Shown piece by piece: positions 44,546-52,091 of a stretch of 64,000 bases of DNA. The DNA lies in NCBI GenBank assembly GCA_016290215.1, contig JAEETH010000010.1, forward strand, positions 28,697 to 92,696. The letters are read 5' to 3'. Both the position numbers and the translations under genes were made by a program. The stretch is from Bacteroidales bacterium (lineage in GTDB: Bacteria > Bacteroidota > Bacteroidia > Bacteroidales > F082). The notes beneath the pieces were generated by a model. That model had not been told where the DNA came from. It saw only the letters and a program-made list of their open reading frames with translations, and searched no databases. Position 1 is the first letter of the stretch. Every line of letters starts with the position of its first letter.

Positions 44546-45982
44546 ATGTTTGATGACGAAGACATTGAAGACTATTTGGAAGAAGAAAAGGAACGGAAGG
44601 CTGCCATAAAGCGTTACGAAGAAATGCTGGAGACGCACGACTCGGCGTATTTCGACAGCGAAGAGTTCGAGTACATCATTGACCACTACACGCAACACAA
44701 CCAGCTGAAACGCTCTCGTCAGGCGGTGGAGATGGCCATGGACCAGCATCCCGAAAGCAACATGCTGAAAATCAAGTACGCACGACAGTATCTGCTTGAA
44801 AACGATGCCCAAAGCGCTTTCGAGATTATGCAACACGTGGAACGTGTCGACGACGAGCAAGACCCTGATTATTTCCTCACCCTCGGCTCCTGTTTGGCAG
44901 CCTTAGGCAAGTCGAAGGAAGCCTTGGAAAACTATTTCAGCGCCCTGCCCTATTTCGACGAAGACGAGAAATTCGACCTCTACAACGCCATTGCTTACGA
45001 ATACCAACGCCTGCGCAAATACGACCTTGCCTTGGAGTTTTACGATAGGGCCATGCCTTTCGCCGAGGATGTCGACACCATCTACCACGAAATTCGCTGC
45101 TGCTACCTCAGCGCAGGCCGCAAGGAAGAAGCCCTCGCCTACTTCCACGGTCTCGTCGACAAAGACCCATACAACAGCAAGGCGTGGACCAACATCGGCG
45201 ATGTCTACCGCATGATGGGACAATACGAGGAGAGCATCGACCCCTACGAATATGCGCTCAGCATCGACCCCGAGGACCTGTGGACCAACATGCACTTGGC
45301 CGACATCTATTACGACCTCGGGCGTTACAAGGAAGCCATCGACACCCTTGAAGAGGCTTTGCGCAACGGCGTGGAGACTTCGATGATTCACACCACCATC
45401 GGCGACTGCTACTACCGTCTTAACGACTTACAAACCGCCGAAGAACACTTCCACAAGGCCTTGGAAATCAACGAAATGATTGGTGCAGGTTGGGCAGGTC
45501 TCGGTTATGTCTATAGCGACCGTGGCGACAGCCGCAAAGCCATCCGATGTTTCAAAAAAGCTTTGGAGTTGGAGCCTTGGGAGACTGACCACTTGTATTC
45601 CTTGGCCACCGATTATATGAAGCTCAAGGAGTACGACACGGCCATGGACTGTCTTCGAAAGATTCAAGAACAAACCCCAAACGATGCCGATGCCTACTAC
45701 TACATCGCCGACCTTTACGGTCAACAGGACAAAATCGACGAGGCCATCAACACCATCAAATTCGGGTTGCTGCAAACTGACAATGACTCGTCCTTGTTGT
45801 ATCTGTTAGCCTACGCCTATTTCGTCAAAGGCAGCCATGGCGAAGGTCTGGGAGCACTCGACGAAGCCCTCAGCGCCGACTTCGAGGCTTGGCCAGAATT
45901 TCTTGAATTCGACAAGGAGCTGCTTTCCAACGATGCCGCCATTCTTGACCTCATCGCACAACACAAAAACAAACAACAATGA
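44546..45982 (+). CDS. TPR-repeat protein
   Basis: The ATG at 44546 is preferred over the longer frame from 44519 because GGAGG lies 7 nt upstream and the longer start overlaps the -7 element. The 478-residue cytoplasmic protein is a chain of about a dozen tetratricopeptide repeats (ALEFYDRAMPFAED, YNSKAWTNIGDVYRMMGQYE, ALEINEMIGAGWAGLGYVYS, IRCFKKALELEPWE). TPRs mediate protein-protein contacts; no partner is evident. Its stop overlaps the start of the DUF368 gene (ATGA), so the two are coupled. Confidence 0.88.
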   Translation: MFDDEDIEDYLEEEKERKAAIKRYEEMLETHDSAYFDSEEFEYIIDHYTQHNQLKRSRQAVEMAMDQHPESNMLKIKYARQYLLENDAQSAFEIMQHVERVDDEQDPDYFLTLGSCLAALGKSKEALENYFSALPYFDEDEKFDLYNAIAYEYQRLRKYDLALEFYDRAMPFAEDVDTIYHEIRCCYLSAGRKEEALAYFHGLVDKDPYNSKAWTNIGDVYRMMGQYEESIDPYEYALSIDPEDLWTNMHLADIYYDLGRYKEAIDTLEEALRNGVETSMIHTTIGDCYYRLNDLQTAEEHFHKALEINEMIGAGWAGLGYVYSDRGDSRKAIRCFKKALELEPWETDHLYSLATDYMKLKEYDTAMDCLRKIQEQTPNDADAYYYIADLYGQQDKIDEAINTIKFGLLQTDNDSSLLYLLAYAYFVKGSHGEGLGALDEALSADFEAWPEFLEFDKELLSNDAAILDLIAQHKNKQQ

Positions 45983-46899
45983 GAGAATTCATTCTTAACT
46001 TTATTAAAGGCCTTGGAATGGGTGCCGCTAATGTCATCCCAGGAGTTTCGGGAGGCACCATTGCTTTGATTACGGGAATATTCGAACGTCTTATCAACAG
46101 CATCAAGTCGTTTAACCTTGAAGCCTTAAAGTTATTCTTTACAGGCAAATGGAAAGCATTCGCCCAACATGTGGATTTGGGATTTTTAGTGTCCGTGTTT
46201 TTGGGCATCATTGTCGCCATAGTCACTGTTGCCAAACTTTTCAAGTATCTTTTCGACAACTATCCCGTCTTTATTTGGGCTTTTTTCTTTGGTCTTATCA
46301 TTGCTTCTATCTACTATGTAGGCCGCACGGTCAACAAGTGGAACCTGTGGAGCATATTGTTTTTCCTTGTCGGGACTGGCATTGCATTATGCATCGCTTT
46401 CGGCACCCCGGCGCAGGAAAACCACAATTTCTTCTATCTCATCCTCTGCGGTGTTGTCGGCACATGCAGCATGATTTTGCCCGGATTGTCAGGCTCGTAT
46501 GTGCTGCTTTTGATGGGCAATTACGAATATGTAATGATTGATGCTGTCAACCTTTTGACCACTTCACCTTGGGAAGGCATCAAAATCATGATCCCCGTGG
46601 TTATCGGCGCTGTGGTAGGCCTGCTGGCATTCGCGCACCTGCTCTCATGGATTTTCAAGCGCTTCCACGACCAAACCGTAGCCCTTCTGTCTGGATTCAT
46701 CCTTGGATCGCTACCCATCATCTGGCCTTGGAAAACCTCAGTAATGAATGTGCTGAAAGACGGGACCGAAAAAGTAGTCGGTTACCAATGGCATTGGCCT
46801 GCCATCAACGGAGAGTTTTTCGTTGCTTTGGTCATCATGATTGTAGGTGCAGCCATCATCATTTTGACAGAATCATTGGCCACCAGGCAAAAGAAATAA
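45979..46899 (+). CDS. popT: DUF368 membrane protein, candidate undecaprenyl-phosphate translocase (PopT)
   Basis: The 306-residue protein has the DUF368 signature: MGAANVIPGVSGGTIALITG near the N-terminus and a paired SMILPGLSGSYVLLLMG in the second half, within about eight to nine transmembrane helices. DUF368 proteins (PopT) have been shown to recycle undecaprenyl phosphate across the cytoplasmic membrane for envelope synthesis. It starts inside the TPR gene's stop (ATGA overlap) and is followed 7 bp later by aroE. Confidence 0.88.
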   Translation: MREFILNFIKGLGMGAANVIPGVSGGTIALITGIFERLINSIKSFNLEALKLFFTGKWKAFAQHVDLGFLVSVFLGIIVAIVTVAKLFKYLFDNYPVFIWAFFFGLIIASIYYVGRTVNKWNLWSILFFLVGTGIALCIAFGTPAQENHNFFYLILCGVVGTCSMILPGLSGSYVLLLMGNYEYVMIDAVNLLTTSPWEGIKIMIPVVIGAVVGLLAFAHLLSWIFKRFHDQTVALLSGFILGSLPIIWPWKTSVMNVLKDGTEKVVGYQWHWPAINGEFFVALVIMIVGAAIIILTESLATRQKK

Positions 46900-46906
46900 C
46901 AAATCC

Positions 46907-47650
46907 ATGAAACGCTACGGACTCATAGGGCACCCGCTGAAACATTCGCAATCAAAGGCATTGTTTGAGGCGAAGTTTGAATACGAGGGCTTGGATTGCC
47001 GTTACCAGAACTTCGACCTTAAAAGCATTGAGGAACTTCACGAGGTGTTGGAACGCTATCCCGATCTCTGCGGCTTCAATGTGACCATCCCTTACAAAGA
47101 GGCCATCATTCCGCTGTTGGACGAGATTGACCCCGTGGCCAAGGAAGTCGGTGCCGTCAACGTGGTGAAAGTCACAGAAGGCAAGATGAAAGGCTTCAAC
47201 ACAGACGTCTATGGATTCGAGAAGCTCCTTGAACGCGCCACAAACGGCAAGACCATCGACCACGCCTTGGTATTAGGTACAGGCGGCGCCTCCAAAGCAG
47301 TGCAATATGTGCTGAGGCAGAAAGGCATCCCTTATTCCACCGTCAGCCGCTCAGCCGAGAAAGGCGACCTGACCTACGAAACCCTGAACGACGACATACT
47401 ACAACACAACCACCTCATCATCAACGCCACCCCTTTGGGCATGGCCCCGCATGTCGACAACTTCCCCGACCTACATTACCAAGCACTCAGCAACAAACAC
47501 ATCCTTATCGACGTGATTTACAACCCGAAAGAAACGTCGTTTATGGAATTGGGCTCAAGCTGGGGCGCAAAAGTCTATAACGGTATGCAGATGTTTGAGG
47601 AACAAGCGAAACGGACTTGGGAGATTTTTAATGGTGACTATGGCCTATGA
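46907..47650 (+). CDS. aroE: Shikimate dehydrogenase
   Basis: The 247-residue protein has the AroE landmarks: YGLIGHPLKHSQSKALFEAKF at the N-terminus, FNVTIPYKEAI with the catalytic Lys, NVVKVTEGKMKGFNTDVYGFE, the NADP-binding LVLGTGGASKAV and INATPLGMAP. It reduces 3-dehydroshikimate in aromatic amino acid synthesis. Its last codons (DYGL, stop) are inside the inverted repeat at 47636-47713. aroK lies 1.5 kb away on the other strand. Confidence 0.95.
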   Translation: MKRYGLIGHPLKHSQSKALFEAKFEYEGLDCRYQNFDLKSIEELHEVLERYPDLCGFNVTIPYKEAIIPLLDEIDPVAKEVGAVNVVKVTEGKMKGFNTDVYGFEKLLERATNGKTIDHALVLGTGGASKAVQYVLRQKGIPYSTVSRSAEKGDLTYETLNDDILQHNHLIINATPLGMAPHVDNFPDLHYQALSNKHILIDVIYNPKETSFMELGSSWGAKVYNGMQMFEEQAKRTWEIFNGDYGL

Positions 47651-47713
47651 CTATGGCCAATGGCTTGCTTTCACGAGTGTGCAAGCCATAGTCATTGGCC
47701 ATAAGCCATAGTC
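47636..47713. repeat. GACTATG-type inverted repeat overlapping the aroE stop
   Basis: Left arm units GACTATGGCC/GACTATGGCCAATGGCTTG are matched by inverted CAAGCCATAGTC and GGCCATAAGCCATAGTC on the right around a short loop. The aroE stop codon and final codons are inside the left arm. Related to the repeat at 28718-28796 through the GACTATG core. Confidence 0.75.
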
Positions 47714-47730
47714 AAAAAAGAAGAAAAAAT

Positions 47731-49173
47731 ATGGCGAGACAAAAAGTAAAACGAGAACCTGAATACTTGGAAGACGTAGAGATTATCGACGCTGGTTCCG
47801 AGGGCATGTCGGTGGCCAAGCCCGAAGGACGCGTGGTCTTCATCCCCTTTGGCGTGCCTGGCGATGTGGTCGACATCGAAGTCTATAAGCGCAAAAAGAA
47901 CTTCTTTGAAGGCAAGATTTTGAATTTCAAGAAGTTTTCAGAGAAACGCGTGGAGCCCGTCTGTCAGCATTTCGGCCTATGCGGCGGCTGCAAGTGGCAA
48001 CATGAGGCCTACCAATGGCAAATCTTTTACAAGCAGAAGCAAGTGAAAGACAATTTCGACCGTATCGGCAAGATCGAGTACCCTGAGATTCGTCCGATTT
48101 TGGGCTGTGAGAAACAATTTGCCTACCGTAACAAGTTGGAATACACCTTCTCGAACCGCAAGTGGCTCACCGACGGCGCCCCTACCGGCACCCACGACGA
48201 GGATGCTTGCAAAGGTCTCGGCTTCCACCTGCCTCAGCTCTTCGACCGCGTGGTCGACATCGAAAAATGTCATTTACAGGCCGACCCATCAAACGATATC
48301 CGCTTATTTGTGAGACGTTTCACTTTGGAGCGCCATCTTCCCTACTACAACTTCCGCGCCCATGAGGGCTTGTTGCGTAACCTCGTCATCCGCTGTAACT
48401 CGAAAGGTGAGTTCATGGTCATCCTCGTCATCAGCGAAGAAAATGAGGTTGTGCGCCATGAATTGATTCCTGCCTTGGAAATGGCCTTCCCTCAAATCGT
48501 CTCGTTGCTCCTGGTCATCAACCCAAAGCTGAACGACATCATTAACGACCTGCCGTTTGAGTGCCTCAAGGGTGAGCCTTACCTCATTGAGACCATGAAA
48601 TCGCCACGTCCGGGCTTCGACGACCTGAAGTTCCGCATCGGACCCGTGTCGTTTTTCCAGACCAACGTCTACCAAGCTGAGAGACTTTACAAGACTGCCT
48701 TCGACTTGGCTGATGTTCAAGGTGACGAGTTGATGTACGACCTTTATACGGGCACGGGCACCATCGCCCAGTATTTCTCTCGTTTTGTGAAGAAAGTGGT
48801 CGGCATCGAGTATGTGGAGGCTGCCATCGCCGATGCCAAGGTGAACGCCGAAATCAACGGCATCGACAACTGCGTGTTTTATGCTGGCGACATGGCCAAA
48901 GTGTTTACCGACGATTTCATAGAAACAAACGGTCACCCCGACCTCATCGTCACCGACCCGCCCCGTGCGGGCATGGCAGAAAAAGTGGTGGAACAACTGT
49001 TGAAAATCCGCGCCAAGAAAATCGTCTACGTGAGCTGCAATCCTGCCACACAAGCCCGTGACTTGCAGTTATTGGATTCGGCCTACAAGGTGATGGCCGT
49101 GCAGCCCGTCGACATGTTCCCGCACACCCAGCATGTGGAGAATGTGTGTCTGCTGCAGTTAAGGTGGTCTTAA
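47731..49173 (+). CDS. rlmD: 23S rRNA (uracil-C5)-methyltransferase, RlmD/RumA type
   Basis: The frame extends to 47695, but the ATG at 47731 is the natural start. The 480-residue protein has an N-terminal TRAM domain, a [4Fe-4S] cluster motif CQHFGLCGGCKWQH, the SAM-binding YDLYTGTGTIAQYF, and the catalytic loop IVYVSCNPATQARDLQLL with the nucleophilic Cys. It methylates a uridine in 23S rRNA. Its end overlaps the converging aroK end by 15 bp. Confidence 0.93.
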   Translation: MARQKVKREPEYLEDVEIIDAGSEGMSVAKPEGRVVFIPFGVPGDVVDIEVYKRKKNFFEGKILNFKKFSEKRVEPVCQHFGLCGGCKWQHEAYQWQIFYKQKQVKDNFDRIGKIEYPEIRPILGCEKQFAYRNKLEYTFSNRKWLTDGAPTGTHDEDACKGLGFHLPQLFDRVVDIEKCHLQADPSNDIRLFVRRFTLERHLPYYNFRAHEGLLRNLVIRCNSKGEFMVILVISEENEVVRHELIPALEMAFPQIVSLLLVINPKLNDIINDLPFECLKGEPYLIETMKSPRPGFDDLKFRIGPVSFFQTNVYQAERLYKTAFDLADVQGDELMYDLYTGTGTIAQYFSRFVKKVVGIEYVEAAIADAKVNAEINGIDNCVFYAGDMAKVFTDDFIETNGHPDLIVTDPPRAGMAEKVVEQLLKIRAKKIVYVSCNPATQARDLQLLDSAYKVMAVQPVDMFPHTQHVENVCLLQLRWS

Positions 49174-49674
49174 TTCCTCGATTTGTTTCACTAAGCTATC
49201 CAAATCAAGGTCTTCTGCCTTCACGGTAATGCGTGACTGTTCGTAAAAAGGCAGGCGTCCGGTGTAATGCTGCTCCACGAAAGCCGCCAGTTCCTCTTCA
49301 GTCTTGCCTTCGGCCAAAGGGCGTTTCCGTTTGGCATGAACGAGGCGGTCAACGACGGCTTTTTGGCTGATGCGAAGAAAAACAGTCAAACCATGTTGGT
49401 TCATCCAGTCCATGTTGTCGAAATAGCAAGCCGTTCCGCCACCCGTTGAAATGACGACATTTTCGAGGCTTTCAGTCGACTTCAGCACCTCCGACTCCAA
49501 CTTGCGGTAAAGTGCCTCATCGTATTTGTTGAAAAAATCGCAGACGGAAATCTTGTATTTCTCCTCAAATAAATCATCGGTATCGGCCACCTCCCAACCC
49601 AAACGCTGGGCAAGATGCCGTGCGGCAGTGGTTTTGCCTGCACCCATGTAACCGACGATGTAGATACGATTCAA
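49159..49674 (-). CDS. aroK: Shikimate kinase
   Basis: The 171-residue protein has the P-loop YIVGYMGAGKTTAARHLAQ, the DTDDLFEEKY shikimate-binding Asp, the Arg-containing LYRKLESEVL and the STGGGTA motif. It phosphorylates shikimate. It converges on rlmD with a 15 bp overlap and is on the opposite strand to aroE. Confidence 0.95.
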   Translation of the reverse strand: MNRIYIVGYMGAGKTTAARHLAQRLGWEVADTDDLFEEKYKISVCDFFNKYDEALYRKLESEVLKSTESLENVVISTGGGTACYFDNMDWMNQHGLTVFLRISQKAVVDRLVHAKRKRPLAEGKTEEELAAFVEQHYTGRLPFYEQSRITVKAEDLDLDSLVKQIEELRPP

Positions 49675-49680
49675 AGATTC

Positions 49681-49799
49681 AAAGATTTAAAATTAAAAAT
49701 TAAAAATTTAAAATTTAAAATTCAAAATTTCTCATTCAGCATTCCTCATTCCGCATTCCTCATTCCGCATTCAGCATTCATAATTCAGCATTCCCCATT
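49681..49799. repeat. AT-rich tandem repeats upstream of aroK
   Basis: First come about seven AAAATTTAAAATT-like units, then about eight imperfect ATTCAGCATTCCTC/ATTCCGCATTCC-type units. Such arrays are common in Bacteroidetes intergenic regions. No gene is seen. Confidence 0.7.
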
Positions 49800-50867
49800 T
49801 ATCATCTTGTACTGACAAATTTGAAGTTTTCCGTCGCCATCGCGGAGGTGGAAGCCGTTGCCCTGACAATACCGCCACACCTTGCAATCGGCGCATTGGT
49901 CGGTCTTCATCCACTTTCTGTCGCGGTAAAGTTGGAAACGGTTTTGCCACACGTCCCAGAAGCTGTCCTTGTAGATGTTGCCTTGGTGGTAGTCGTTGCG
50001 GATGCTGAGGCAGCCGGAGATAGCACCGTCGGCCAATACCGAAGCGATATTGATGCCTGCGCTGCACGAAAAATAATGGTTGCGCACCTCGCCCTCAAAT
50101 CTGCCAAGGAAGCCGTCGCAGCCGTAGTCGGCACGAATCTTGCCTTCCTGTCGTGTCCGCTTGATGAACTCCATCATCTCCACAAACTGCTCGTTGCTGA
50201 GCTTGAAATCAGGTTCGTTGGCGGCACGGCCAAAAGGAAACACGGTGAACAAGCGCCAACGGCGGATGCCCAACGAGATAAGGAAATCGCGAAATTCAGG
50301 CAAGTATTTGATGGTACGCTGATTGACGCAGGTGATGACATCCCAAGTGAGGTTAGGATGCTGTTTCATGGCTTCCACAGCGCGCAGCACGTTCTTGTAG
50401 CTCATTGGGTTGCCGCGCATCCAGTTGTGGTCGTCCTCGAAACCATCGAAGCTGACAGCGATGCTCTTCAGTCCTGCTTCGACAAACTCATTCAGTTTCT
50501 CGGCGGTAAGCAACATGCCATTGCACACCATGCCCCATACGAAACCGCGTTGAGTGATTTCGGCACCACATTGTGCCAAATCTTGTCGCATAGTAGGTTC
50601 GCCCCCCGTAGTAATGACCATCACCTTGGACGGGTCTTGATGGGCACGTACTTCGTCAAGCACCTTGGCGAAATCTTCAAAGGGCATGTCGTCCTTTTCG
50701 GAAAGCATACGACAGTCGGAGCCGCAATGGCGGCAGTTGAGGTTGCATCGCAAGGTGCATTCCCAAAACAGTTGGTGCAACTCGTGTTCCTCAATGCGGC
50801 TTTGCAGCACCGCATGGTTGAGTTCGAGCATCACCTTTTTATAAAAGCCCAAACGTTCGCTCATCAC
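49785..50867 (-). CDS. Radical SAM/SPASM protein of an rSAM/lipoprotein pair
   Basis: The 360-residue protein has the radical SAM cluster CTLRCNLNCRHC (CX3CX2C) near residue 38, GGEPTMR, and a C-terminal SPASM domain with cysteines in YFSCSAGINI, GCLSIRNDY, DQCADCKVWRYCQG and ICQYK. It lies directly downstream (24 bp) of a small lipoprotein. Such pairs have been described in Bacteroidetes as an rSAM/lipoprotein system in which the lipoprotein is the presumed substrate; the modification is unknown. The lipoprotein's duplicated IYG motif makes it a natural candidate target. Confidence 0.85.
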   Translation of the reverse strand: MMSERLGFYKKVMLELNHAVLQSRIEEHELHQLFWECTLRCNLNCRHCGSDCRMLSEKDDMPFEDFAKVLDEVRAHQDPSKVMVITTGGEPTMRQDLAQCGAEITQRGFVWGMVCNGMLLTAEKLNEFVEAGLKSIAVSFDGFEDDHNWMRGNPMSYKNVLRAVEAMKQHPNLTWDVITCVNQRTIKYLPEFRDFLISLGIRRWRLFTVFPFGRAANEPDFKLSNEQFVEMMEFIKRTRQEGKIRADYGCDGFLGRFEGEVRNHYFSCSAGINIASVLADGAISGCLSIRNDYHQGNIYKDSFWDVWQNRFQLYRDRKWMKTDQCADCKVWRYCQGNGFHLRDGDGKLQICQYKMINGEC

Positions 50868-50891
50868 GATCGGTCTTTTACCCTTGATTTG

Positions 50892-51347
50892 TTACTGATT
50901 CAAATCCTTAAGCTTTTTCTGCAACTCTTCCAATTCGCCTCTCATGCGTTGGGTCTCGCGGCCATACTCTTCCATGACTTCAGGCGAGCCGTAGATGCAG
51001 GAGGACTCGCGTTGTTGGAGAACCATCCTCAGCTCCGTGATACGTTGTTGAAGTTGGTAACGTTGAGCGCTCTTCTCAAGGTCTACATCTTCACCCAAGC
51101 GGCTGTTGATGGAGTCGAGTTGGCATTGCAGTCGATAACTCTCCAACTTGTATTGTGCCATGATTTCGGGTGTACCGTAGATGGCTGAGCCTTCGCGACG
51201 GCTCAAGATTTGTTGTATGGAATCGCGTTCCTTAATGAGCTGTTTCTTTTCGGCCTTAGTGAGACCACCCTTGGTAGTGCAACATGCAGCCAAGAAAGCC
51301 AGTCCCGACAAGGCACCAATCCATACGGTTCGAACAACTTTTTTCAT
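50892..51347 (-). CDS. Small lipoprotein with a duplicated IYG-T/S-P motif, presumed rSAM substrate
   Basis: The 151-residue protein has a lipoprotein leader (GALSGLAFLAAC with lipobox Cys22; the next residue is also Cys). The rest is helical and charged, with two similar units about 70 residues apart: REGSAIYGTPEIMAQYKLE and RESSCIYGSPEVMEEYGRE. Both end in coiled-coil-like segments. Located upstream of the radical SAM gene on the same strand with a -7 element at 51370. The repeated motif and Cys in the second copy suggest a modification site, but this is inference. Confidence 0.8.
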   Translation of the reverse strand: MKKVVRTVWIGALSGLAFLAACCTTKGGLTKAEKKQLIKERDSIQQILSRREGSAIYGTPEIMAQYKLESYRLQCQLDSINSRLGEDVDLEKSAQRYQLQQRITELRMVLQQRESSCIYGSPEVMEEYGRETQRMRGELEELQKKLKDLNQ

Positions 51348-51369
51348 CTTTTCTGGTGTTATAACGTGG

Positions 51370-51377
51370 CAAAGATA
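51370..51377 (-). promoter_or_regulatory. Candidate -7 element of the lipoprotein-rSAM operon
   Basis: Minus-strand TATCTTTG matches TAnnTTTG and lies 23 bp before the ATG at 51347. Confidence 0.5.
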
Positions 51378-51382
51378 AGAAA

Positions 51383-51413
51383 TAGTTGAGAGTTGAAAGT
51401 TGAAAGTTGAGAG
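51383..51413. repeat. AGTTGA-type short tandem repeat
   Basis: AGTTGAGAGTTGAAAGTTGA and one more AGTTGAGAG copy; short direct repeat in the intergenic gap. Confidence 0.5.
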
Positions 51414-51443
51414 TTTTTTTGTTGGGGGAATAAAAAAGATGCG

Positions 51444-52073
51444 TCAATTGACGCCGATGCCGACGAAGAATCCCCTTGCCCTGGTAGTCTTGTTGGGCAT
51501 AGTGTCAAGGTCAAGAACCCCCAAACGATAGCCACCAAAAAGCATGACGCTCTTGTATTCCACATACAAACCACCGTCCACATTCACCTCGAAACGGCGA
51601 AGGGCATAATCCTGCAAGCTCGTGTTATAGCAGTCAATGGAGTTAATAACATCATAAGTCACTGGATCAGTATGTTTTCGCGTATAACTCATGCCATACG
51701 ACAGCACGGGACCGGCAAAAATGCCCAAGTCGAGGTCTTCGGTCAACTCAAAAGCATAGCCCAACTGTATTGGTAGTTCGGCAATGAACTGCCAGTCTTG
51801 GGTGTCGTAGTCGGTGCCTTTGCTGCTGGTGGAGTTCATGCGGATTTGTAGGGCTGCGACAACATCAAGGTTATCGGTGATATCGAAGTTGTAGTGGACA
51901 CCACCGAAGAAACCTTGGTAACGAATGGTCGACAAAGAATCTCCTATAACATTGGAAACCTTAACGGACAAGTTTTGAGGCGAATAGCCAGCATGAAAGC
52001 CGACTTGGGCCTCTGCTTTTACTGCCAGCAACAGCAGCGTTGTCAATGCCAAAAATAAAAATGGTTTTTTCAT
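51444..52073 (-). CDS. Outer membrane beta-barrel protein (PorT-like)
   Basis: The 209-residue protein has a signal peptide (FLALTTLLLLAVKAEAQ) and alternating amphipathic strands (VGFHAGYSPQNLSVKV, RYQGFFGGVHYNFDI, FIAELPIQLGYAFELTEDLD, GIFAGPVLSYGMSYT, and a terminal FFVGIGVN) ending with a terminal N after an aromatic-rich strand, typical of eight-stranded outer-membrane barrels. Function unknown. It starts 18 bp after the GH3 stop, so co-transcription is likely. Confidence 0.8.
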   Translation of the reverse strand: MKKPFLFLALTTLLLLAVKAEAQVGFHAGYSPQNLSVKVSNVIGDSLSTIRYQGFFGGVHYNFDITDNLDVVAALQIRMNSTSSKGTDYDTQDWQFIAELPIQLGYAFELTEDLDLGIFAGPVLSYGMSYTRKHTDPVTYDVINSIDCYNTSLQDYALRRFEVNVDGGLYVEYKSVMLFGGYRLGVLDLDTMPNKTTRARGFFVGIGVN

Positions 52074-52091
52074 TTTGTAGAGAATTTGGTT

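Noticed and set aside
47695-47730. Longer rlmD start
   Set aside because: It lies in the GACTATG repeat, while the ATG at 47731 gives the standard N-terminus.
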